Assembly (NCBI GenBank): GCA_963790335.1
Contig: CAWBOB010000005.1
Location: forward strand, 124,001-188,000
Direction: 5' to 3'
Length of the DNA: 64,000 nt
Source of the DNA: JAOUEA01 sp963790335
Lineage (GTDB): Bacteria; Actinomycetota; UBA4738; HRBIN12
Shown piece by piece: positions 45,797 to 54,893 of the stretch. A program made the translations under genes and the position numbers. Under the pieces are notes generated by a model. That model was not told the DNA's origin, ran no database searches, and was given only the letters and a program-made list of their open reading frames with translations. Position 1 is the stretch's first letter, and each line of letters begins with the position of its first letter.

Positions 45797-48077
45797 TCAG
45801 CGCTCGGCTTGCACCGTCGCTCCGGGCACACCGGCGTACGCGAACGCGATGATCTCCTCGGGCGGCACGGGCCTGGAGAACAGGAATCCCTGCCCCAGCA
45901 TGCAGCCACGTTCCCGCAGGAAGTCGAGCTCATCACCGGTCTCGATGCCCTCGGCCAGCGTCGTCATGCCGAGGCCGCGCGCCAGGTCCAAGAAGGCGCC
46001 GACGATGCTCGCCGATTGCTCGTCGGAGCCCACGTTGCTCACGAACGTCCGATCGATCTTGAGCACGTCCACGGGCATCTCTCGGAGCCTGGACAGGGAC
46101 GAATAGCCGGTGCCGAAGTCGTCGATGGCGATGCGCAGACCGCCGCGATGCAGATCCCACAGGATCCCTGCCGCCCGGTCGGGATCCATCATCGCCGAGG
46201 TCTCGGTGATCTCGACGAGAACCTGGGCCGGATCGATGCCGCCGTCGACGATGCGGTGCAGGATGCGATCGGCGAGGTCCGGCTGCCAGAACTGCCGGGG
46301 TGACAGGTTGAAGCCGATATCGAGTCCGATGTCGAGCTCGCGCCACGCCTGCGCCTGATACACGAGCTCGCGCACCACCCAGTCGCCGATGAGCTCGATC
46401 AGTCCGAGCTCCTCGGCGAGCGGGATGAACTCGCCGGGAGGCACCATCGTGCCGTCGGGCTCGATCCAACGGATCAGGGCCTCGACGCCGACCATGCGGC
46501 CCGTCGCCAGCTCCACGACGGGCTGGTAGTGCAGGGTCCACCGCTGGCTGTCGACGGCCTTGCGGAGGCGCGTCACGAACTGCAGCTTCGCGCTGGAGTC
46601 GAACGCGCCACGTGCGGAGATCTGATAGCCCGCTGGCCCCGCCTTCTTCGAGTCGTGCATCGCCGCATCAGCGTTGCGCTGCAGGCCGTTGGCGTCGTCA
46701 GCGTCCTGTGGGAAGAGGCTGATGCCCATGCTCACCGACACGTAGATCTCGGTCCCGTTCACGTGGATCGGAGCGAGCATGGCATCGGTCACGCGCCCCG
46801 CCGCCGCTTCAGCGCGCACGACCGCGGTCTCCACCTCCCCGCCGGTGGGCCGGTGCAGGTCGGCGATCAGCAGCAGGAACTGGTCACCCCCTCGCCGGGC
46901 CACCAGATCCGTCTCGCGCGAGGCTTCCCGCAGCCGGTCGGCGACCTCTTTCAACACCTCGTCGCCTGCTGCTCGCCCGAGCGAGTCGTTGACGAGCCGG
47001 AAGTCGTCGACGTCGACCACGATCATCGCGACCGCACCGTCGTGCCGGCGCGCCCGAGCGATCGACAGCTCGAGCAGCTCATCGAACATCGCCCTGCTCG
47101 GAATCCCGGTGAGCTCGTCGTGATAGGCGAGGAACGCGACGTTCTCCTCTGACCTCTTGCGTTCTGAGATGTCCATCATCACGCCGTGCGAGTAGCAGGC
47201 CTGGCCGTTCTCGTCGCGCACCATCGTCGCCTCGTCGTGGACCCACACGATGTGCCCGTCCTTGTGGATCATCCGGTACTCCATGCGGAACGGCTCGCCC
47301 GTCTCGTTGTGACGCTCGTTCTCGGCGAGGGCTCGGGCGCGGTCATCCGGATGGAGCACGTTCGGCCAGAAGTCGACGCCCTCGATCCATTCCGAGGGCT
47401 GATACCCCGTCAGTTCCTCGACCTGCGGACTGATGTAGATCGTCGACGCGGCCTCGTCGGTGGCGTCGATGTAGCTGACCGCCGGCCCGTGCTCGACCAT
47501 CGACCGATACCGGTCGTCGCTCGAGCGCTCGCGTGCGCTCGGCGATCTCGTCCCCCACCATGGCTCCGACGTGGCCGGCGACCGCTCGAAGCGCGTCGAC
47601 CTCGACATCGCTCCAGACACGCTCGTCGGTGCAGTCGTCGAACCCGACGTAACCCCACCATTCGTCGCGCACGAACACCGGCGCCGCGACCATCGACAAT
47701 ACACCCTCCGACCGGAGCACCGCACGCTCCTGCTCGGGCGCCTCGCGCACCAGTTGGGTGAGCACGTCCCCTCTCCAGAACAGGTCGATGAGACGGGCGA
47801 ACGCCGGAGCGTAGGGGTGCAGGTGGTCGGCGGGATCGTCGAAGATCTGCCGGATACCGGGGGCGTCCCACTCCGCCTTCAGGTCCATCCAGAGGCGCCC
47901 TTGCGGGTCGCGCACGTTCTGGAACAGGTACGCGCGGTCGGCGCCCGCGGCGGCGCCCAGGTGCTCCAGCACCTCTTGCAGCCTGCTCGCGCTGTCACCT
48001 TCCCCTCGAAGCAATCGCTCCGACGAGAGCGCGACAGCGCCGAGCACGGCCTCACCCCGAGCCGCGGGATCTCGCAT
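45797..48077 (-). CDS. GAF-PAS-GGDEF(GGDQF)-EAL cyclic-di-GMP protein (one frameshift)
   Basis: About 760 residues when repaired. From ATG 48077 a GAF-like domain comes first (GADRAYLFQNVRDPQGR, DEWWGYVGFDDC). A shift near 47530 joins it to a PAS domain (HGPAVSYIDATDEA), a GGDEF-type domain and an EAL domain. The catalytic motif reads GGDQF (46877-46891), with Glu replaced by Gln, so cyclase activity is probably lost; the RETD inhibitory site remains. EAL motifs EALIRW and DDFGTGYSSL are intact, so this is more likely a phosphodiesterase, perhaps GTP-tuned. It is a clear paralogue of the protein at 39350. Confidence 0.82.
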
Positions 48078-48136
48078 GTCCTACGCCGTATCGACCCGGG
48101 TCAGGGCCTGCTTTACGCCTGCTACCCTGTGCCGAC

Positions 48137-48382
48137 ATGGCTGATTACCGCGAGATCCTGCACGAGCGCCTGTACGTGAAGGTGCCCGGCTCCGACACGC
48201 TCAGGAAGACGGCTGCACACCGCCAGAAGCATCTCCTGGCCAATGGATGGCGCGAGCTCGAGCGGCAGCGACGAACCGATCACGTGATGGTGACGTTCGA
48301 ACGCACCGGCCACGCACCGATGAAGGCCCGGCTGCCCAAGGAATCGCCGGAGGTCCGCAGTCGAGCGACGCCCCAGGCGTGA
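48137..48382 (+). CDS. Small conserved hypothetical protein
   Basis: An 81-residue basic protein with ATG at 48137, beginning ADYREILHERLYVKVPGSD. The body RKTAAHRQKHLLANGWRELERQ followed by VMVTFERTGHAP suggests a small alpha/beta fold. It keeps strong coding character and starts divergent from the GGDEF/EAL gene by 59 bp. No family or function is recognised. Confidence 0.55.
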   Translation: MADYREILHERLYVKVPGSDTLRKTAAHRQKHLLANGWRELERQRRTDHVMVTFERTGHAPMKARLPKESPEVRSRATPQA

Positions 48383-48449
48383 CGAGGGTCGCGGCGGCGG
48401 CCGGCGCCGCTAGGCCTGCGAGCCGGTCCGTCATCATCCGGTCCGGTGG

Positions 48450-48505
48450 CCGGATATCCTTCGGTCATCGAGCCGTTTGATCCGGATGTTCTTCGGCTAT
48501 CATCG
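48450..48505. repeat. Two imperfect direct repeats upstream of kamA
   Basis: Two copies of CCGGATnnnCTTCGGnnATC start 32 bp apart (48450 and 48482), in the 177-bp gene-free space before kamA. Thirty-two bp is about three helical turns, so two protein molecules would bind the same face. This could be an operator or activator site; no regulator is adjacent. Confidence 0.45.
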
Positions 48506-48565
48506 TTTCTCTGATGGACGAATGCCGGTCGACGCCCATCCGGCCGAGCCCGACCCGAGGTGACC

Positions 48566-50264
48566 ATGGACGCCACGACCGACGAATCTGTGCGCCGATC
48601 CGATCTCCGGCCCGCGCACCGCCGGCGCTCGCCCACGCCGCGGAGGATCAGCCCTTCCACTACCCCGTTGCAGCGGGAGTACGTGGAACCCGACTGGACC
48701 CGGCTCCCTGCGTATCGAGACGTCACCCGTGAGCAGTGGCATTCAGCGCAGTGGCAGCGTGCTCACTCCGTGAAGAACCTCAAGGAATTCAAGCTCGCCC
48801 TCGGCGACCACCTGAGCGACGACCTGCTCGACGACATCCGGCGCGACCAGGAAGAGCGGGCGACGATGTCGATGCTGATCCCGCCGCAGATGATCAACAC
48901 GATGGAGGTCGAGGACCTTCGCAGCGACCGCGTGCGTCGCTACATGGCGCCCGCGATGAGCGACCGGCGAGCGCGAGTGGGCGTCGCATCCCATGGCCTC
49001 ACGCGACTCGCTCCACGAGGCCGACATGTGGGCGGTCGAGGGACTCACCCATCGCTATCCGACGAAGGTGCTGGCCGAGCTCATCCCCACGTGCCCGCAG
49101 TACTGCGGCCATTGCACGCGCATGGACCTGGTCGGCAACGACACCTTGCAGGTGCTGAAGTACAAGTTCGAGGTCAAGCAGCAGGAACGCTGGGATCTGA
49201 TGCTCGAGTACCTGCGCACCACACCCCAGGTGCGCGACGTGGTGGTGAGCGGCGGCGACATGGCGAACGTGCCCGCGAAACGCCTCGAGGACTTCGTCAT
49301 GAAGCTGCTCGACATCGAGAACATCCGCGACATCCGGCTCGCGACCAAGGGGCTCATGGGCATCCCGCAGCACTTCCTGCAGGATGACGTGAAGGCGGCT
49401 TTCGGGCGCATGGGCGCTCGCGCGGCGGAACGAGGGGTCGACATCGCCCTGCACACCCACGTGAACTGCGCGCAGCAGGTGACCCCGCTCGTGGGCGACG
49501 CGGCACGCATGGTGCTCGACGCGGGCTTCCGCGACGTGCGCAACCAAGGCGTCCTGCTGCGGGGGGTCAACACCTCGCCCGGCGATCTGCTGGAGCTCTG
49601 CTTCATGCTCCTCGATCACGCGAAGATCATGCCCTACTACTTCTACATGTGCGACATGATCCCGAACGCCGAGCACTGGCGCACGTCGGTGGCCGAGGCG
49701 CAGGAGCTGCAGTACGAGCTGCTCGGATTCATGCCCGGGTTCGCGACCCCACGGGTGATCTGCGACGTGCCGTTCGTCGGGAAGCGGTGGGTGCACATGC
49801 TGAAGAGCTACGACCGCGACAAGGGCATCTCGTACTGGACGAAGAACTACCGTACCGGCATCGAGTTCGACGACCCCGAGGCACTGACCCGCGAGTACGT
49901 GTACTTCGACCCGATCTACACGCTGCCGGAGGCCGGTCAACGCTGGTGGCGCGACCAGGTGGCCGCTGGGCTTCCGGATGCGCGCTGGGTGGAACCGGCG
50001 GCCCCGGTGGAACCGGCCGGAGCCGAGCTCGCGAACGACGACGTCGGGCGCCGCTGCCTCCATCGGTCTGATCGGCCGGCGATAGGCGCGCTCTCCGGTC
50101 GAGCGGACGTTCCGCGCTCGCCGACCGCGACGCAGCGCGACGAGACCCGCCACGCCGCCGGCGAGGGCGAACGCCAGCAGGTCCACGGCGTCGACGACCG
50201 GGCATGGGGCTCCACCGACCCCGACGCCACCGCTGGGGTGTCGCTGGATTCGACGAGGCGGTAG
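48566..50264 (+). CDS. kamA: KamA-type lysine 2,3-aminomutase-like radical SAM protein (one frameshift)
   Basis: PLP- and SAM-dependent aminomutase-like protein. From ATG 48566 (GAGG upstream) the N-terminal helical part includes REQWHSAQWQRAHSVKNLKEF. Near 48970 one surplus C shifts the frame, and reading continues EWASHPMASRDSLHEADMWAVEGLTHRYP. The [4Fe-4S] motif is CPQYCGHC (CxxxCxxC). The PLP lysine site, PGGGGK in characterised KamA, reads PFVGK here, so specificity may differ. The annotated end at 50264 is generous: beyond about 50030 the sequence loses homology and overlaps an opposing gene, so the true stop is probably near 50085. No beta-lysine acetyltransferase gene is nearby. Confidence 0.78.
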
Positions 50265-50815
50265 GTGGGGCGACCGTTCCCCAACAGGTCGCACGCACCC
50301 TCGTCACGAACGACGACGCTCCATCGGAGCGCTGCCGAGGCCGGGCGACGTGCCGGCGTCGTCGTCGTCTGCCGACAAGGTGCGACCCGGAACCTGCATC
50401 ACCACGGTGCGGCCGTCGACCTCGGGTGCCAGGAAGCGGCTCTGCCCCGCTTCGGGCAGCAGCAGGATGGTCGTGAGCGGCTCTCGCACGGCGTCGTAAC
50501 GGAGCACCCGATTGACCCCGTGATACAGACCCACGTCGACGACGGGCACGGCCGGATCACGCAGCACCACGTCGACCCGGAACGGGGTGCCTTCACGGTC
50601 GGGGGTCGCCAGTGGCTCCGCGAACCGCAGCGTGAAGAGCGCCGATGTGCCGAGCTCCACGATCTCGCCGCTCGCAGCGAGCAGGTCGGGCGCATCGCCC
50701 CGGGGCCCGATCGATGCCGGGACAACGCCGCACGTCACGAGCCGGGTCGGTCGCGCGCGAGCAGGAACGGCGTGACCAGCGCGAGCACCAGCGCCGGTGC
50801 CCGCCTGCGGCTCAC
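50035..50815 (-). pseudogene. Hypothetical secreted/membrane-anchored protein, frameshifted
   Basis: GTG at 50815 overlaps the phosphoesterase stop (GTGA) and begins an N-terminal signal (APALVLALVTPFLLA). After a shift near 50740 a beta-rich domain follows: ALFTLRFAEPLATPDREG, RVDVVLRDPAVPVVDVGLYH and VMQVPGRTLSADD. Shifts near 50310 and 50220 lead to WSVVVRDEGACDLLGNGRP and a membrane anchor (VDLLAFALAGGVAGLVALRRGRR). The lower boundary is approximate and overlaps the doubtful KamA tail. Function is unknown. Confidence 0.45.
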
Positions 50816-52308
50816 GAGTCGGGACACGCCCGGGGCTCGAGGATCAGCGGATCGAGCCGAGGCCTGCTCGTGAAGTCGAACGCCCCGCTGAGCGGATCGG
50901 CGCGTTCGTCGCGGTCGGTCATCGGCTCGAGCTCGTGCAGGTCCTCGATGAAGCGGAGCACCGAGGAGAACTCGTACACGTTGTCGTCGACCGCGCCACC
51001 ATCCGGGTTCTCACCGGAGCGTGTGTACGGCGAGATGATCAGCGCGGGGGTACGCGGACCGAGCCCCATGACGTCGTAGTGCGGCGGCGGCACGTGATCG
51101 TAGAAGCCGCCGAAGTCGTCCCAGACGACGACCACGGCTGTGTTGGGCCACGCGTCGCTGCGCTGGATCGCGTTGAGGTACTCGACGGTCCAGTTCTCGC
51201 CCTCACAGACGTTCGTGCCCGAGCCGGGATGCTCGTTGGGGTTCCCTTCGGGCGGGATCAGCCATGAGACGGCTGGGAGCGTGTCCTGCTTGAGATCGCG
51301 CAGGATCGTCTCAGGGTCCTGCACCTTGTTCCACATGGGACCGAAGCGCACGTGCCTGATCGCCTGCAAGGCGTTCATCCACTTGTCGGGAAGGGCGTAG
51401 TACTTCCAGCTGATGCCACGCCGCTGCAGCTGGTCGGGCAACACGTCGATGTTGAAGCAGGTCCGGGTGCTCTCCCAGTACTCGGCGATCCTGAGCAGCG
51501 CCCCAGGCGTCGCGGTGATGTTCCGCTCGAGCCGCATGATGCGCTTCACGTCACGGTCGGTGAGATCTTCCAGCGGGAAGCGCTGCGTGAACTCGGTGTT
51601 GTCGTCGCAGTAGTTGCCCTCGACGTTGGTCGTGGACTTGTTGTCGACCACCCCATAGCTCTGCGCGGCGACGGTGTACAGATGCTCCGGGAACGTCGGC
51701 CCGTACATCGATGTGAAGAAGTGGTCCGCGATCACGAACCGGTCGGCGTACGCCCAATATGCCGGCAGTGCGTCGCGGTCGTACTGGGAGTACCCGGCGA
51801 GGTCTTCACCGAGCGCGATGCAGTTGAAGCCGTTCATCTTGCCGCCGTTGATCGCGAGCAGTCCCGGATAGAACGCGTGGCCGAGGTCGTGAGGTTGCAC
51901 CAGCGGTGCGTCACGCAGCTGGACCGAGCCGGCGGCGCGTAGGGTCGAGCAGTCGAGGGTCTCGCCCGTCGTGGTCCCCTCCACCCCCGGATACCGCCCG
52001 AAGTAGTGGTCGAAGCTCCGGTTCTCCTTGATCAGGAAGATCACGTGCTCGATCGGGTTCTCGCCGGGCACGACCACACCTGCATCGTCGGGGGGGTCCG
52101 CGCCCCCCGGCTGATGCGTCGGGGCGGAGCTCGGCGGCTCGGTCCGTGACGCCGATCCGGTGCCTCCTTGATCCGGCCAGGCGAACCAGGCCACCGACAC
52201 GATCGACACCAGCACGACCGCGACCAGCGTCCGGCGGCGGACGACCTGGCTGCGCGTCGGACGGCGCGGCCCCGCGGCACGGATGAGGGGACCCGACGGC
52301 GGTTGCAC
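50812..52308 (-). CDS. Phospholipase C/acid phosphatase-type phosphoesterase (alkaline phosphatase superfamily)
   Basis: Predicted exported phosphoesterase of about 498 residues. A membrane anchor or signal (RRTLVAVVLVSIVSVAWFAW) is followed by EHVIFLIKENRSFDHYFGRYPGVEG, the PLC/AcpA-family start with metal-binding Glu-Asn. DHFFTSMYGPTFPEHLY and VVVVWDDFGGFYDHVPPP are further family motifs. GTG at 52308 is chosen because the signal lies near the N terminus. A phosphate-scavenging or phospholipid role is likely. The stop overlaps the next gene. Confidence 0.85.
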   Translation of the reverse strand: MQPPSGPLIRAAGPRRPTRSQVVRRRTLVAVVLVSIVSVAWFAWPDQGGTGSASRTEPPSSAPTHQPGGADPPDDAGVVVPGENPIEHVIFLIKENRSFDHYFGRYPGVEGTTTGETLDCSTLRAAGSVQLRDAPLVQPHDLGHAFYPGLLAINGGKMNGFNCIALGEDLAGYSQYDRDALPAYWAYADRFVIADHFFTSMYGPTFPEHLYTVAAQSYGVVDNKSTTNVEGNYCDDNTEFTQRFPLEDLTDRDVKRIMRLERNITATPGALLRIAEYWESTRTCFNIDVLPDQLQRRGISWKYYALPDKWMNALQAIRHVRFGPMWNKVQDPETILRDLKQDTLPAVSWLIPPEGNPNEHPGSGTNVCEGENWTVEYLNAIQRSDAWPNTAVVVVWDDFGGFYDHVPPPHYDVMGLGPRTPALIISPYTRSGENPDGGAVDDNVYEFSSVLRFIEDLHELEPMTDRDERADPLSGAFDFTSRPRLDPLILEPRACPDS

Positions 52309-52378
52309 GATGCCGCAGCTTATCGTCGAGGCGACCGGATCAAGGCGGGGAGGGCCCGCCCATGGCGGAGCGGCACGA

Positions 52379-53641
52379 TCAACGGTCGAGCCATCCGCCG
52401 CGACGATCGTGCGCGTCGGCGACGATACCCGCCGCGATCGACAACGCGATCTCCTCGGGCCCACGGCCACCGAGATCGAGGCCCAGCGGTGATCGGATCC
52501 GAGCGATCTCGTCCTCGCCGAGGCCGATCTCGCGGAGTGCTTCGACGTGAAGGCCGACGTGTCGCCGGCTTCCCATCACACCGACGAACCGAGCCGGGGA
52601 ACGCACAGCGACGGCCAGTGACTGCACGAGATCCGGTGCGTCGTGATCGGTCATCACCACGACGTCGCGCGGCCCGATCTCGATGTCCTCGACACGCTCG
52701 GCCGCGCCGCCGTCATCCGCTGTGATCCGCTCGGGGCGAGGTTCGACGAGCACGGTCGCGTACCCCAGCAGCTCGAGGTGCCTCCGGAGGACCCTGGCCA
52801 CGTCGGTGGCGGAGACGACGACGGCCGTCGGACGTCGGCCATGCGGTTCGAAGTAGACCTCGATCTCGCCGAGCTCGTGACGCAGGGTGCGTGTCTCGGG
52901 CGCCCCCGAGGCGGCCACCGACGACGACGCCTCGACCGCTGCGGCGTCGAACTCGGCGCACCCGAGCGTGCCGTGTACCTCGCCTCCCACGACGATCGAC
53001 ATCGACGCCCCGACGACGCAGGGCGGTGAGCCATGCACGCGCACCGCCTTCGCCTCCACGGTCGCCGATGGCGACACGCGATCCTGGGCCCGCCGAGGGG
53101 GCCGAAGCTCGGGGGTCGGCTGGGTGTCGGGCGCGCCGGGCCGGGGTGGATGCTCGCCGGTCGTGCCGCCGAGCAGCTCGATCGCATGCGGCATCACCGA
53201 CATGATCGCGCTCAATCCCTCGCGCACACCGTTCGGCGAGCCGGGAAGGTTGACCACGAGCGATGACCCGAGGACTCCCGCCCTGCCCCTGGAGAGCGCT
53301 GCCATCGGCGTGTGCGCGAGGCCTTCGGCTCGCATCAGCTCGGCCAGACCCGGAGCCTCGCGATCGATCACCGCTCCGGTCGCCTCGGGGGTCACGTCGC
53401 GCGGGCCGAAGCCCGTACCTCCCGTCGTCACGATCAACGCGTGCTCGGCAGCCAGCGCCCGGAGCGCCTCCTCGATCGCGTCCCGTTCGTCGGGAACGAC
53501 GAGCCTCGCTGCGACCTCGTATCCGGCGTCTCGCAGCATGGAATCCGCCAGATCGCCGGAAGCGTCGGCTCGTGTGCCGTGCGTGACACCGTCCGACACC
53601 GTGAGGACCGCAGCCTTCGCTCCCGTCGCCATCGTCATCAT
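52379..53641 (-). CDS. Fusion of MogA/MoaB-type molybdopterin adenylyltransferase and XdhC/CoxI-like domain
   Basis: A 420-residue two-domain protein. Residues 1 to about 165 form a MoaB/Mog domain (AAVLTVSDGVTHGTRAD, TTGGTGFGPRDVTPEA, VVNLPGSPNGVREGL). This domain adenylylates molybdopterin before metal insertion. After a Pro-rich linker, residues 205-420 match XdhC: SIVVGGEVHGTLGCAEFDAAAVE and the Rossmann part VVVMTDHDAPDLVQSL, FVGVMGSRRHVG and RIRSPLGLDLGGRGPEEIALSI. XdhC inserts or matures the cofactor of xanthine-dehydrogenase-type enzymes. Three Met codons are possible starts (53641, 53638, 53632). It is divergent from moaA, which supports a molybdenum-cofactor role. Confidence 0.85.
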   Translation of the reverse strand: MMTMATGAKAAVLTVSDGVTHGTRADASGDLADSMLRDAGYEVAARLVVPDERDAIEEALRALAAEHALIVTTGGTGFGPRDVTPEATGAVIDREAPGLAELMRAEGLAHTPMAALSRGRAGVLGSSLVVNLPGSPNGVREGLSAIMSVMPHAIELLGGTTGEHPPRPGAPDTQPTPELRPPRRAQDRVSPSATVEAKAVRVHGSPPCVVGASMSIVVGGEVHGTLGCAEFDAAAVEASSSVAASGAPETRTLRHELGEIEVYFEPHGRRPTAVVVSATDVARVLRRHLELLGYATVLVEPRPERITADDGGAAERVEDIEIGPRDVVVMTDHDAPDLVQSLAVAVRSPARFVGVMGSRRHVGLHVEALREIGLGEDEIARIRSPLGLDLGGRGPEEIALSIAAGIVADAHDRRGGWLDR

Positions 53642-53712
53642 CCTCGCAGCTCGACCGCGGAGCCGTCGCGGCCTGGCACGTTCGGGGTCGCGGGCAGTAC
53701 GCTGGTTCGACG

Positions 53713-54733
53713 ATGCCCTCTCCCACCCCCGTCGGCGCCCCGGTCGCCGGTCCTCTCGTCGACACCTTCGGACGGATCGGCAGCGACCTGCGCATCTCGG
53801 TGACCGATCGGTGCAACTTCCGGTGCACCTACTGCATGCCGGCGGAGGGGCTCGACTGGCTCCCGAAGGACGAGATCCTGACGTTCGAGGAACTCACCCG
53901 CCTGCTGCGCTTGTTCGTGAACCTCGGCGTGCGCTCGCTGAAGGTGACCGGCGGCGAACCGACCGTCCGCGCCGACCTGCCGACCCTCGTAGGGCATGTT
54001 CCGAGAGGCGGGACCCGGCCTCGACATCTCGCTCACGACCAACGGGGTGCTGCTCGAGTCGCTCGCGGCACCGCTCGCCGACGCCGGCATCGATCGGGCG
54101 ACCGTCTCGTGCGATTCCTTGCTGCGTCACCGGTTCGTCGAGATGACCCGCCGTGACGCCCTCGACAAGGTGATGCGCGGACTGCAGGCCGCGGAGGCAG
54201 CGGGGCTCACACCCATCAAGATCAACTGCGTCGTCATCGGCGGCACGAACGACGACGAGGTGGTCGGGTTCGCGCGATGGGCCCGCGAGACGGCGTACGA
54301 GGTGCGGTTCATCGAGTACATGCCGCTCGACGCGCAGCACGCCTGGGAGCGCCGCAAGGTCGTGCCGGCACGCACGGTGCTGGAGCGCATCGCCGAGACC
54401 TTCCCGCTCGTCGCCGACGACGGCGTGGGTCAGCCGGCGACGACGTACTCCTTCGCCGACGGAGCCCCGGGACGCATCGGTGTGATCCCGAGCGTCACGG
54501 AGCCGTTCTGCGATTCCTGCAACAGGATGCGGCTCACCGCCGAGGGTCAGTTCCGCAGCTGCCTGTTCTCGCTCGACGAGACCGACCTGCGAGGACCCAT
54601 GCGGGCCGGAGCCGGCGACGACGAGCTCGAGTCGGCGATCCGCACCGCCATGTGGGCCAAGTGGTCGGGCCATCGCATCAACCACGCCGACTTCGTGCAG
54701 CCCGCCCGCAGCATGTCGATGATCGGCGGCTGA
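53713..54733 (+). CDS. moaA: GTP 3',8-cyclase MoaA (one frameshift)
   Basis: First enzyme of molybdopterin synthesis, a radical SAM protein of about 339 residues when repaired. From ATG 53713: RISVTDRCNFRCTYCMPAEG, with the CxxxCxxC cluster, and KVTGGEPTVRADL. Near 53992 one surplus G shifts the frame, after which LDISLTTNGVLLESLA continues. The C-terminal cluster motif is CDSCNRMRLTAEGQFRSC, and the conserved terminal Gly-Gly (MIGG) is present. It is divergent by 71 bp from the Mog/XdhC fusion gene. Confidence 0.88.
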
Positions 54734-54854
54734 CGGTCCACCACGTTCGTCGTTCCGCGGCACGAGCGTTCCGCTCCCCGACCCCCGGGAGCCATCGGGT
54801 GTTCACCTCGGGATGCGAGCCTGAGGCTGCCGAGAGGTTGCGCCCCCTCTCCGG

Positions 54855-54885
54855 CGCGGGGGCCGGGCTTCGCCCGGCCCCCGCG
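54855..54885. terminator. Strong hairpin between convergent moaA and S9 peptidase genes
   Basis: A perfect 14-bp stem (left arm 54855-54868, right arm 54872-54885) with a TTC loop lies in the 160-bp gene-free gap between two convergent genes. It is almost all G and C and has no U tract. It most likely stops transcription from both sides. Nothing else is seen in this gap. Confidence 0.65.
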
Positions 54886-54893
54886 GACCCCCT

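Noticed and set aside
48514..48732. Small plus-strand frame starting at ATG 48514 before kamA
   Set aside because: It overlaps the kamA N terminus in another frame, is Arg/Pro/His-rich, and shows no conserved pattern.
50085..50264. C-terminal extension of the KamA-like protein
   Set aside because: Sequence after about 50030 loses homology and overlaps an opposing gene. It is probably a read-through caused by an indel, although the feature boundary keeps the open frame.
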